From the NCBI RefSeq assembly GCF_020034655.1, contig NZ_JAIQDJ010000001.1, positions 310,001-374,000 of the forward strand: a stretch of 64,000 nucleotides of DNA, read 5' to 3'. Numbering within the stretch: position 1 is the stretch's first letter; every line of letters begins with the position of its first letter. Source of the stretch: Thermomonas beijingensis (lineage in GTDB: Bacteria; Pseudomonadota; Gammaproteobacteria; Xanthomonadales; Xanthomonadaceae). The translations under genes were made by a program, and so were the position numbers. The notes below the pieces were generated by a model that ran no database searches, was not told the DNA's origin, and saw only the letters and a program-made list of their open reading frames with translations. This document shows, piece by piece, positions 29,282 to 37,352 of the stretch.

Positions 29282-31332
29282 CCCTGATGGAAGACTCGAT
29301 GCACAACCAGACGCAGCCCCAGAAACCATTCCGGGCGCATACGCTCGCCGCTTGGCAAACGTTCCTGTACGGTTTGTCTGGCACCGCTCTGTTCATGCTG
29401 GGCTTGGTTGTGGTGGCCTGGGTGGCCGCAGTGCATGCCAGCAATAATCCGATGGTGCTGGGGGTGTGCCTGCTGATTGCCGTGGTGTACCTGATTGGTG
29501 GCGCCGAGTTGCAGCGTTATCGCAAGGCTACGGCGGGTTTGCAGACGGCGCTGGATACCTTGCAGGACACCCCGGCGGAACTTGCGCATTGGCTGCACAC
29601 ATTGGATGTCTCGTTGCGCGCTGCGGTGGGTCTGCGTGTGGCCGGCGAGCGCGTGGCGTTGCCGGCCCCCACCTTGCCGGCGTATCTGTCCGGGGTGTTG
29701 GTACTGCTGGGCATGTTGGGCACGCTGTTGGGGATGATGGTCACCTTGCGCGGCACCGGCATCGCGTTGGAAAGCGCCAGCGATTTGCAGGCGATCCGTG
29801 ATTCGCTGGCCGCGCCGGTGAAAGGTTTGGGCTACGCCTTCGGCACCTCGATCGCAGGGATTGCCAGTTCCGCAGTATTGGGCGTGCTGACGACGCTGTG
29901 CCGCCGCCAGCGTTTGTTCGCTGCGCGTGCCCTGGATACCGCCATCGCCGGCCCGTTGCAGGTATTCACCCGCGATCATCGGCAGGAAGGCACCTGGCAG
30001 TTGCTGCACAATCAAAGTGCATTGCTGCCCACCTTGGTGGAGCGTTTGCAGACATTGGCCGATGCGATTGAACGCCGCGACGCAGTTGCGCATGCGCAAC
30101 AGGCCGAACGCCAGCAGACGTTCCTGGATCGCAACGAAGCCGCATACCTGCAATTGGCCGAACGTGTGCAACGGTCATTGCAAGATGGCGTGGCGAAAGG
30201 GGCCGATGCGGCCAGCCGCGCCTTGCAACCTGTCGTGCAGGCCACCATGGCCGAAATCGCCAGCAGTGCACACAGCGTGCACGAACGCGTGGCGCAAACG
30301 ATGCAAACCCAAGTGCAAGCCAGTCACGACAGTTTGCAGACGGCTACCGGCCAGATTGCCGTGCATTGGCAGCAGGCCATGCAGGCGCAATCTGCGGCCC
30401 AGGCAACGGCGTGGGATGCCGCAATGTTGCGGCAGCAAGCCGCGCAAGCAGCGTTGGTGGAGGCACAACAGCAGGTGCTGTCGAATACGGTCGGCCACTT
30501 CCAGCAGCAGGCGGAAGCCTTGCTGGCGCAGCTTGCGGTCACCCAGCGGGATGCACAAACCGAACTGGCTGCGCAGGACAGTCAGCGTCTGGATGCATGG
30601 CGCACGGCCATGGTCGAACACGGCGAGGTGCTGTGCGCAGCGTGGGCGCAGCTGGGCGAGTCCAGTGCGCAACGCCAGCAGCAGATGTGCGACGCCTTGC
30701 AGGCCAGTGCCGAGGCGATTGCCACCAATGGCCGCCAGCAGGCCAATGCCACCCTCACCGAAATTGGCACACTGATGCAGGCCGCCGCCGAAGCACCGCG
30801 GGTCGCCGCGGAGGTCATCGGCGAGCTGCGGCAATCGCTGGCCGACAGCATGCAGCGCGATACCGCGATGCTGGCCGAGCGCAATCAATTGCTGGATACC
30901 TTGGGTGCCTTGCTGGACGCGGTCAATCGCGCCTCCGGTGAGCAGGCACGTGCCATCGAAACCCTGGTGGGCACTTCGTCGCAATTGCTGGAAACCGTAG
31001 GTGCGCGCTTCGATGCACGGATCGAAGCCGATGCGCAAAAACTGGATGCGGCGGCCACCCGCGCCAGTGCCAGCGCACTGGAAATTGCCAGTCTTGGCGA
31101 TGCGTTTGCAGCGGCAGTGGATGCGTTTGGCGCCAACAATACGCAGATGGCAGAGCGCCTGCAGACGATTGAACGTGCGCTGGAAAAATCCCTGCTGCGC
31201 AGTGACGAGCAGCTGGCCTATTACGTGGCACAAGCCCGCGAAGTGGTGGATTTGAGCCTGCTGGCGCAGCGCCAGATTGTGGACGACTTGCGCCAGTTGG
31301 AAGTACAGCGCGGTGCGTTGAGCGTGGCATGA
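29278..31332 (+). CDS. DUF802 protein: MotA/ExbB/TolQ-like membrane subunit with a long helical tail
   Basis: The 684-residue protein has four predicted membrane helices at about 32-52, 58-75, 136-157 and 182-203, in the 2+2 arrangement of MotA/ExbB/TolQ. Helix 3 contains LLGMLGTLLGMMVTL, matching the GxLGTxxGM pattern of TolQ/ExbB helix 3. Helix 4 has GLGYAFGTSIAGIASSAVLG, with a threonine where that family has its pore threonine. Residues about 205-684 form a long Ala/Gln-rich cytoplasmic helical or coiled-coil tail. By analogy it should form an ion-conducting ring around the OmpA/MotB-like partner. Starts and ends with 4-bp ATGA overlaps to its neighbours. Confidence 0.85.
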   Translation: MTLMEDSMHNQTQPQKPFRAHTLAAWQTFLYGLSGTALFMLGLVVVAWVAAVHASNNPMVLGVCLLIAVVYLIGGAELQRYRKATAGLQTALDTLQDTPAELAHWLHTLDVSLRAAVGLRVAGERVALPAPTLPAYLSGVLVLLGMLGTLLGMMVTLRGTGIALESASDLQAIRDSLAAPVKGLGYAFGTSIAGIASSAVLGVLTTLCRRQRLFAARALDTAIAGPLQVFTRDHRQEGTWQLLHNQSALLPTLVERLQTLADAIERRDAVAHAQQAERQQTFLDRNEAAYLQLAERVQRSLQDGVAKGADAASRALQPVVQATMAEIASSAHSVHERVAQTMQTQVQASHDSLQTATGQIAVHWQQAMQAQSAAQATAWDAAMLRQQAAQAALVEAQQQVLSNTVGHFQQQAEALLAQLAVTQRDAQTELAAQDSQRLDAWRTAMVEHGEVLCAAWAQLGESSAQRQQQMCDALQASAEAIATNGRQQANATLTEIGTLMQAAAEAPRVAAEVIGELRQSLADSMQRDTAMLAERNQLLDTLGALLDAVNRASGEQARAIETLVGTSSQLLETVGARFDARIEADAQKLDAAATRASASALEIASLGDAFAAAVDAFGANNTQMAERLQTIERALEKSLLRSDEQLAYYVAQAREVVDLSLLAQRQIVDDLRQLEVQRGALSVA

Positions 31333-31967
31333 GTATGGAATTGGACGACGACGCGCTGGAGCAAGGGCCACCGATCTGGGCTGCCTTCGGTGATTTGATG
31401 GCGGTGTTGCTGGGTGTGTTCGTGCTGATTCTGGTCGGCGTGATCGGCGTGCAATTGCATTTGGAAACCCGCCTGCGCGATGAAATCCAGCAGCGCACCT
31501 TGGCCGACCAACGCCGACGCGCGCTGGAGCAGGCACTGGCCGCACCGTTGGCGGAAGGCCGCATCACGCTGGTGGATGGGCGCATCGGCATTCGTGGCAG
31601 CGTGCTGTTTGCACGCAACTCCGATGCTCTGCAGCCGGAAGGGCTGGCCGTTCTGACCAGCTTGGCCGGGCCGTTGACCGACTACCTGCATGCACGCAGT
31701 GAAATCCTGATGGTCAGTGGCTTCACCGATGACCAGCCGGTGCACGCCGACAATCGCCACTTTGCCGATAACTGGGAACTGTCCGCACAACGTTCACTCA
31801 CTGTCACGCGTGCGCTGATTGCCGCAGGTGTGCCGGCACAATCGATTTTCTCCGCAGCCTTTGGCGCGCAACAGCCGGTGGCATCGAATGCCGATGCAGC
31901 GGGACGAACCCGCAATCGGCGTGTGGAAATCGCACCGATGCCGCGCCCGCAGACCACGCATGACTGA
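31329..31967 (+). CDS. OmpA/MotB-like subunit with membrane aspartate
   Basis: The 212-residue protein has a short N-terminus, one helix (about 16-40) and a periplasmic OmpA-like domain (about 78-205). The helix begins PIWAAFGDLMAVLLGVFVL, with Asp22 at the position of the proton-carrying aspartate of MotB (YADFMTAMM). The OmpA domain has the peptidoglycan-binding pattern GFTDDQPV, NWELSAQRSLTVTRAL and GRTRNRRVEI. The linker between helix and OmpA domain is short and helical. It should be the ion-coupled, wall-anchored partner of the DUF802 subunit. It overlaps the gene before by 4 bp and the one after by 8 bp. Confidence 0.9.
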   Translation: MSMELDDDALEQGPPIWAAFGDLMAVLLGVFVLILVGVIGVQLHLETRLRDEIQQRTLADQRRRALEQALAAPLAEGRITLVDGRIGIRGSVLFARNSDALQPEGLAVLTSLAGPLTDYLHARSEILMVSGFTDDQPVHADNRHFADNWELSAQRSLTVTRALIAAGVPAQSIFSAAFGAQQPVASNADAAGRTRNRRVEIAPMPRPQTTHD

Positions 31968-32523
31968 GTGTGCGCAATCCACCTTGTTGCGGCTTCGCGC
32001 GCAGGCGTTGGTGCAGCGCATGCAAGGGCAAGATGCCGCAGTGCGCGGGTTGTTGGAATCACGTCTGCATGCGTTGCTTGCATCCTGCAATCAGCTTCCC
32101 GAAGCCAGGCCTGCAGCAGAGCAGAGTGGGACGGGAGTGAGTCCATTGGCGATGTTGCTGCAGCAGTGGCCGGGTGCCGATGCGTGCAGCGACGCATGGC
32201 CTGCTGAACGCGTGACTCCGGACGCTGCACCAGTGATTCCGATGCTGGAAGATGCACGCCGCACCTGGCGTACGGTACGCGCCCGCAGCCAATTGCGGCA
32301 ATCGCTCGCGCAGCCGCAAGAACATGCCGGGCCGCTCAATTCCGGGCGTCTGGTGCTGCGCATGCTGGATGCGATGCAGGCGGCCTCCCCGGCGTATCTG
32401 GAGTGCCTGCTCACCTATCTGGAGGTATTGGTGGCGCTGGAACCCATGGTTTCGGCCACGCTATCCAGTGCTGCGGTGGCAACGTCACGTCGCGCCCCAC
32501 GGGTACGCAAGCGCCGCGACTGA
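31960..32523 (+). CDS. DUF2894 family protein (last gene of the coupled four)
   Basis: Soluble 187-residue protein without signal or membrane segments, assigned to DUF2894 from context and pattern (LLRLRAQALVQRMQGQDAAVRGLLE start, helical; then YLECLLTYLEVLVALE). It ends in a basic tail (SRRAPRVRKRRD), which could bind nucleic acid, phospholipid or an acidic partner. ATG 31960 lies inside the OmpA-like gene (8-bp overlap). Function unknown; the conserved neighbourhood implies a cytoplasmic partner of the stator-like complex. Confidence 0.8.
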   Translation: MTECAQSTLLRLRAQALVQRMQGQDAAVRGLLESRLHALLASCNQLPEARPAAEQSGTGVSPLAMLLQQWPGADACSDAWPAERVTPDAAPVIPMLEDARRTWRTVRARSQLRQSLAQPQEHAGPLNSGRLVLRMLDAMQAASPAYLECLLTYLEVLVALEPMVSATLSSAAVATSRRAPRVRKRRD

Positions 32524-32591
32524 CGTGCATCAAGGCAGTGCGTGTGCGGATGCGGCTAAATCCAGCTATCTCATCGCAACAGGTTTGCCGC

Positions 32592-33098
32592 GTGGAAACA
32601 CAACTAGCATCACTGGGCCGCATCGTGCGGGGTCAAGCCGGGCTTGAAGGCCGCTTGCAGCGCGTGTTTGCGCACAGCACCGCTGCCGTATGGACAATGC
32701 TCACCGATTCGGCCGCGATGGCGCAGTGGTTGGCCCCCGGCAGCATCGTGCAGCAGCCAGGTGGCGCGGTACGGATCGATTTTGCCGACAGCGGCATCAC
32801 CATCGACAGCAACCTGTCCGCGTTCGCGGCCGGCCGTTTGCTGGAATATTCGTGGAGCAGCGGCCAGCAACCGCAGCGCCCGCTGCGCTGGGAGCTGCAG
32901 GATGTGCGTGCCGGCACGCAGTTGCAGTTGTCGATGCGCGTGCCGGAAGGCGAAGACCTTGCCAAAGCCTGCGCCGGCTTCGATGCCCATCTGGAGATGC
33001 TGGCAGCCGCTCTGGAAGGCGTCTCCATCAAGTTCCCGTTCGATGTGTTCGTACAAGCGCGCAAAGCCTATGCCGAGCAGGTGGCGGCATTGGGGTAA
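32592..33098 (+). CDS. SRPBCC (START/Bet v1-like) family protein
   Basis: Small-ligand-binding or AHSA1-like fold of 168 residues: GRLQRVFAHSTAAVWTMLTDSAAMAQWLAPG is the usual helix-grip N-terminal pattern (seen in pieces), followed by strands and a long C-terminal helix (ACAGFDAHLEMLAAALEG). The start is uncertain: GTG 32592 (VETQLASLGRIVRG) follows an AGG about 10 bp upstream; ATG 32550 would add 14 residues. It begins 68 bp after the DUF2894 gene and may be read through from that operon, but its family does not suggest a role in it. Confidence 0.78.
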   Translation: METQLASLGRIVRGQAGLEGRLQRVFAHSTAAVWTMLTDSAAMAQWLAPGSIVQQPGGAVRIDFADSGITIDSNLSAFAAGRLLEYSWSSGQQPQRPLRWELQDVRAGTQLQLSMRVPEGEDLAKACAGFDAHLEMLAAALEGVSIKFPFDVFVQARKAYAEQVAALG

Positions 33099-33103
33099 TG
33101 CCA

Positions 33104-33131
33104 AACAAAACGGGCACCTTGCGGTGCCCGT
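33104..33131 (-). terminator. Intrinsic terminator of ahcY
   Basis: Nine-base-pair perfect stem ACGGGCACC / GGTGCCCGT with a 4-base loop; on the minus strand it is followed by a T-rich tail (TTTTGTTT). It also lies just after the convergent SRPBCC gene and may stop both. Confidence 0.9.
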
Positions 33132-33156
33132 GGGTGTGCAACCTGCGCAACTGCAA

Positions 33157-34605
33157 TCAGTAGCGGTAATGCTCCGGCTTGTATGGCCCGGTCACCGCCA
33201 CGCCAAGGTAGTCGGCTTGCTCGGCAGTCAGCGTGGTCAGCTTCACGCCGATTTTTTCCAGATGCAGGCGCGCCACTTCCTCGTCCAGTTTCTTCGGCAG
33301 GATATAGACCTTGGATTCGTAGACATCCTTGTTTGCCCACAAGTCGATCTGCGCCAACGTCTGGTTGGCGAACGAATTGCTCATCACGAAACTGGGGTGG
33401 CCGGTGGCGCAGCCAAGGTTGACCAAGCGGCCTTCGGCCAGCAGGAAGATGCTGTTGCCATTGGCCAACGTGTACTTGTCCACCTGCGGCTTGATGTTGG
33501 TGTGGATCAGGCCAGGCAAGGCTTTCAGCGCGTCCACTTGGATTTCGTTGTCGAAGTGACCGATGTTGCAGACGATGGCTTGGTCCTTCATCGCCTGCAT
33601 GTGTTCCACGCGGATGATGTCCTTGTTGCCGGTGGTGGTGACATAGATGTCGGCACGGCCCAAGGTGGATTCCACGGTGTTGACCTCGAACCCTTCCATC
33701 GCTGCCTGCAAGGCGCAGATCGGGTCGATTTCAGTCACCACCACGCGCGCGCCGTAAGCACGCAGGGAATGCGCGCTGCCCTTGCCCACATCGCCATAGC
33801 CGCACACCACTGCCACTTTGCCGGCCAGCATCACGTCCATCGCCCGCTTCAGGCCATCGGCCAGTGATTCGCGGCAGCCGTACAGGTTGTCGAACTTGGA
33901 TTTCGTCACCGAGTCATTGACGTTGATCGCCGGCACCAGCAGCTTGCCCACTTCCGCCAGTTGATACAGACGATGCACGCCGGTGGTGGTTTCTTCCGAT
34001 ACGCCCTTCCAGTCGGCAACGACGCGGGTCCAGTAGCCGGGGCGCTCGCCGTGCACACGCTTGAGCAGGTTCTTGATCACCTGTTCTTCATGGCTGCCCG
34101 ATGCGGAATTCACCCAGCTGCCATCGCCCTGTTCCAGCTCATAACCCTTGTGGATCAGCAGGGTGACGTCGCCGCCGTCATCCACGACCAGTTGCGGGCC
34201 AAGGTAGCCGCCGTTGCCGTCGGGGAAACTCAGCGCATCCAGCGTGCAATCCCAATATTCCTCCAGGGTCTCGCCTTTCCATGCAAATACCGGGGTGCCG
34301 GTGGCGGCAATCGCGGCGGCGGCGTGGTCTTGCGTGCTGAAAATATTGCACGAGGCCCAGCGCACATCGGCGCCGATATCCTTCAAGGTTTCGATCAGCG
34401 CCGCGGTCTGGATGGTCATGTGCAGACTGCCGGTGACACGCACGCCTTGCAGTGGCGCTTGCGGTGCGTATTTGCGGCGAATCGACATCAGGCCCGGCAT
34501 TTCGTGCTCGGCGATATCCAATTCCTTGCGGCCCCAATCGGCCAAGGCAATATCGGCGACTTTGTAGTCGCCTTCTTGGGAGAAGGTTTTGATGTGTGCT
34601 TTCAT
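33157..34605 (-). CDS. ahcY: Adenosylhomocysteinase
   Basis: Splits S-adenosylhomocysteine to adenosine and homocysteine, relieving product inhibition of methyltransferases. The 482-residue protein includes [48 protein letters not shown] with the catalytic Lys/Asp region, the NAD-binding [11 protein letters not shown], and the C-terminal signature KPEHYRY. ATG 34605 is firmly supported: it has GGAG before it, and the frame upstream runs into the SAH riboswitch. It ends at a strong terminator shared with the convergent SRPBCC gene. Confidence 0.97.
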   Translation of the reverse strand: MKAHIKTFSQEGDYKVADIALADWGRKELDIAEHEMPGLMSIRRKYAPQAPLQGVRVTGSLHMTIQTAALIETLKDIGADVRWASCNIFSTQDHAAAAIAATGTPVFAWKGETLEEYWDCTLDALSFPDGNGGYLGPQLVVDDGGDVTLLIHKGYELEQGDGSWVNSASGSHEEQVIKNLLKRVHGERPGYWTRVVADWKGVSEETTTGVHRLYQLAEVGKLLVPAINVNDSVTKSKFDNLYGCRESLADGLKRAMDVMLAGKVAVVCGYGDVGKGSAHSLRAYGARVVVTEIDPICALQAAMEGFEVNTVESTLGRADIYVTTTGNKDIIRVEHMQAMKDQAIVCNIGHFDNEIQVDALKALPGLIHTNIKPQVDKYTLANGNSIFLLAEGRLVNLGCATGHPSFVMSNSFANQTLAQIDLWANKDVYESKVYILPKKLDEEVARLHLEKIGVKLTTLTAEQADYLGVAVTGPYKPEHYRY

Positions 34606-34631
34606 GTTGGCTCCGTGAGTGCAGTGGTTGC

Positions 34632-34722
34632 GGTCACGGGCGCCGTTGTGCAGGACGGTTGCCGAGCCTGGCCGTGCAGCTATCGATGACAGCGACACGA
34701 TCGCAGCGCCCCTCGGCGGGGT
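34632..34722 (-). promoter_or_regulatory. SAH riboswitch controlling ahcY
   Basis: The leader contains the conserved core of the SAH riboswitch. CCGAGGGGCGCTGCG (34703-34717) is followed by CCAGGCTCGG (34661-34670), which closes P1 with CCGAG. Downstream AACGGCGCCCGTGACC (34632-34647) carries GGCGCCC, able to pair with the GGGCGC loop as the pseudoknot. It lies between the -10 box TATAAT (34726-34731) and the ahcY Shine-Dalgarno sequence. Known members bind SAH and switch on ahcY expression; this is expected here. Confidence 0.88.
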
Positions 34723-34725
34723 CGG

Positions 34726-34731
34726 ATTATA
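34726..34731 (-). promoter_or_regulatory. -10 box of the ahcY promoter
   Basis: Perfect TATAAT on the minus strand, about 121 bp before the ahcY ATG and immediately upstream of the SAH riboswitch. No good -35 hexamer is visible at 17 bp. It overlaps the region right after the uup stop codon. Confidence 0.7.
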
Positions 34732-34739
34732 TCAGTGAC

Positions 34740-36605
34740 TTATCCGTCCAGCGCCTCCCAGCGCGCAAACGCGGCCTCCAATTCAGCTTGTTGCGCGACC
34801 AGTTCGGTGTTGGCGCGCTGCTGGCTCGCGGCATCCTGCTTGTAGAACGCAGCGTCTTGCATCGCCGCGCTGCGCCTGGCGATATCGGTTTCCAGTTGCT
34901 CGATCCTGGCCGGCAACAGTTCCAGTTCGCGCTGATCCTTGAAACTGAGTTTTTTCTTCGCGACGGCGGCAGTGTGTACCGCCGGAGCTGCAGGTGCTGC
35001 CGTCGGTTTTTCGATGGCAGCAGTCCTTGCAACAGGCCGCTGCCGCAACCAATCGCTGTAGCCGCCCACGTATTCGCCAAGCTTGCCTTCGCCTTCCAGC
35101 GCCAGCGTGCTGGTGACCACGTTGTCGAGAAAGTCACGGTCGTGGCTGACCAGCAGCAGGGTGCCTTTGTAGTCCAGCAGCAATTCTTCCAGCAGCTCCA
35201 GCGTTTCCACGTCGAGGTCGTTGGTGGGTTCGTCCATCACCAGCAAATTCGATGGCTGCGCAAACAGCCGTGCCAGCAGCAGACGGTTGCGCTCACCACC
35301 CGACAGCCGGGTGATCGGCGCACGCGCACGTTCCGGCGAAAACAAAAAATCCTGCAGGTAGCCGATGATGTGTTTGCGGCTGCCGTTGATCTCCACAAAA
35401 TCCGCGCCGCCGGCCACATTCTCAATCGCGTTGCGGCTCTCATCCAGTTGGCTGCGATGCTGGTCGAAATAGGCAATCTGCAACTGCGTGCCTTGCTCCA
35501 CCGTGCCGGCATCGGGCGTGAGCTCACCCAGCAGGATTTTCAGCAGGGTGGATTTTCCGGAACCATTCGGGCCGATGATGCCGATCTTGTCGCCGCGCAA
35601 AATCACCGTGCTGGCATCGCGCAAAATGAGCTTGTTGCCAAACGCCTGCGCCACCTGGGTGAGTTCGATGACTTTCTTGCCGGAGGCCTGTGCGGCTGCG
35701 CTTTCCATCCGCACCTTGCCGGTCAGCTCGCGCCGTTCGGCACGTTCGTTGCGCATCGCTTTCAGCGCACGCACGCGGCCTTCGTTGCGGGTGCGGCGGG
35801 CCTTGATGCCTTGCCGAATCCACACTTCTTCCTGTGCCAGCAATTTGTCGAAGCGGGCATTTTCCTGCGCCTGCGCATGCAGGCGTTCTTCGCGACGGCG
35901 CAAATAATTGTCGTAATCACCGGGCCAACTGGTCACCTGGCCGCGATCAATTTCGAAAATACGGGTGGCCAGCGCACGCAAGAAGCTGCGGTCGTGGGTG
36001 ACGAAGATCAGGCTGCCATTGAACGATTTCAGGAAGCCTTCCAGCCAGTCGATGGCCTCGATGTCCAGATGATTGGTGGGCTCATCCAGCAACAGCACAT
36101 CCGGGTTGCGCACCAGGGCTTGCGCCAGCAACACGCGCCGCTTCATGCCGCCGGATAGCGAGGAAAAATCCACGTCTTCCGGCAATTCCAATTTCTCCAA
36201 CACCTGCGACACGCGGCGGTCCAGATCCCAACCGTGCTGCGCCTCGATTTGCGTCTGCGCATCGGCCATCGCGTCCATGTCGCCGTCGTGCACCGCGTGG
36301 TGATAGCGCGCCAGCAGCGCGCCCAGATCGCCCAGTCCCAGTGCCACCACGTCAAACACGCTGCCATGGGTGTCCTGCGGCACTTCCTGCGCCATCCGCG
36401 CCACCACCACGCCCCCCTGCACGCGGATTTCGCCATCGTCGGGTTTGATCTCGCCGCAAATCAGGCGCATCAAGGTGGACTTGCCCGCACCGTTGCGGCC
36501 CACGATGCACACGCGCTCGCCGGGTTCAATGGTCAGGTTGACCTGCTCAAGCAGGAGCGGACCGCCGACGCTGTAGTCGACATTCTGGAGTTGGAGTAAA
36601 GGCAT
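34740..36605 (-). CDS. uup: ABC-F family ATPase Uup
   Basis: Cytoplasmic ABC-F ATPase of 621 residues; family members act on ribosomes or, for Uup, affect transposon excision and ribosome assembly. Two nucleotide-binding domains are visible: Walker A GRNGAGKST and GPNGSGKST, signatures LSGGMKRR and LSGGERNR, Walker B LLLDEPTNHLD and LVMDEPTNDLD. The linker between them (about 235-320) is charged and helical. A C-terminal coiled coil (about 550-618) after an Ala/Pro-rich spacer is what marks Uup within ABC-F. No membrane domain, so it is not a transporter. ATG 36605 starts right at the first strand. Confidence 0.93.
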   Translation of the reverse strand: MPLLQLQNVDYSVGGPLLLEQVNLTIEPGERVCIVGRNGAGKSTLMRLICGEIKPDDGEIRVQGGVVVARMAQEVPQDTHGSVFDVVALGLGDLGALLARYHHAVHDGDMDAMADAQTQIEAQHGWDLDRRVSQVLEKLELPEDVDFSSLSGGMKRRVLLAQALVRNPDVLLLDEPTNHLDIEAIDWLEGFLKSFNGSLIFVTHDRSFLRALATRIFEIDRGQVTSWPGDYDNYLRRREERLHAQAQENARFDKLLAQEEVWIRQGIKARRTRNEGRVRALKAMRNERAERRELTGKVRMESAAAQASGKKVIELTQVAQAFGNKLILRDASTVILRGDKIGIIGPNGSGKSTLLKILLGELTPDAGTVEQGTQLQIAYFDQHRSQLDESRNAIENVAGGADFVEINGSRKHIIGYLQDFLFSPERARAPITRLSGGERNRLLLARLFAQPSNLLVMDEPTNDLDVETLELLEELLLDYKGTLLLVSHDRDFLDNVVTSTLALEGEGKLGEYVGGYSDWLRQRPVARTAAIEKPTAAPAAPAVHTAAVAKKKLSFKDQRELELLPARIEQLETDIARRSAAMQDAAFYKQDAASQQRANTELVAQQAELEAAFARWEALDG

Positions 36606-36666
36606 CCGCCTAGTTTACCGCGCAAGGTGCACAATCCCTTGAGGAATGGTGCACGGGAGCAGGACG

Positions 36667-37197
36667 ATGGACAGCATGGCAATGGCCCCAGAGCTGCAAT
36701 GCACGCAGTGGTTCAACACCGAAGTACCGGTAACGCTGGCCGCATTGCGCGGCAAAGTGGTGGTGATTGAAGCCTTTCAGATGTTGTGCCCAGGTTGCGT
36801 GTCGCATGGCTTGCCGCAAGTGCAAAAAATGCGCCATGTGTTTCCCGAAGATCGTGTTGCGGTGCTGGGCCTGCATACCGTATTCGAGCACCACACCGCG
36901 ATGGCGCCGGTGGCGCTGCAGGCTTTTCTGCATGAATACCGGATCCAATTCCCGGTGGGTGTGGATATGCCCGCGGACACCGGCCCCATTCCGCGCACCA
37001 TGGCCGCCTATGGCATGCGCGGTACGCCCACGCTGCTGATCATCGACCGCGCCGGCCGCCTGCGGCACCAGCACTTCGGGCAAATGGAAGACATGGCGCT
37101 GGGCGCGCAAGTGGCATTGTTGATGGGCGAGGCGATGGGTGCCGATGCAGCTGCTGACGCGGGCGAGGCTTGCAGCATGGGAGGGACATGCGGCTGA
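36667..37197 (+). CDS. Redoxin / TlpA-like thioredoxin-fold protein
   Basis: Thioredoxin-fold protein of 176 residues with a CPGC active site (Cys41, Cys44) in FQMLCPGCVSHG and the cis-proline loop RGTPTLLIID. There is no signal peptide, so it is probably cytoplasmic, unlike most TlpA proteins. Two further cysteines near the C-terminus (EACSMGGTC) could bind metal or form a resolving disulfide. ATG 36667 is chosen because GGAGCAGGA lies about 5-13 bp upstream; ATG 36646 has GAGG only one base before it. Divergent from uup. Confidence 0.85.
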   Translation: MDSMAMAPELQCTQWFNTEVPVTLAALRGKVVVIEAFQMLCPGCVSHGLPQVQKMRHVFPEDRVAVLGLHTVFEHHTAMAPVALQAFLHEYRIQFPVGVDMPADTGPIPRTMAAYGMRGTPTLLIIDRAGRLRHQHFGQMEDMALGAQVALLMGEAMGADAAADAGEACSMGGTCG

Positions 37198-37352
37198 TCA
37201 GTTTGCATCGGCATTGGTAAACCAGAGGACATCCGGACAACGGAATCTTGCAGGCTGGGAAAGCCGCACCCGAGTGCTGGATGGATATGAATGTGGTGTG
37301 TACGGCATCCCGGACCGCGCCCGCGCTGGGCAGGCTGGTGCTCAGCGTGCCA

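Noticed and set aside
28625-32523. Calling the stator-like operon a Zorya anti-phage system
   Set aside because: The MotA/MotB-like pair resembles ZorAB in layout, but there is no ZorC, ZorD helicase or ZorE nuclease, and the two partners belong to DUF3348 and DUF2894. Kept only as an analogy.
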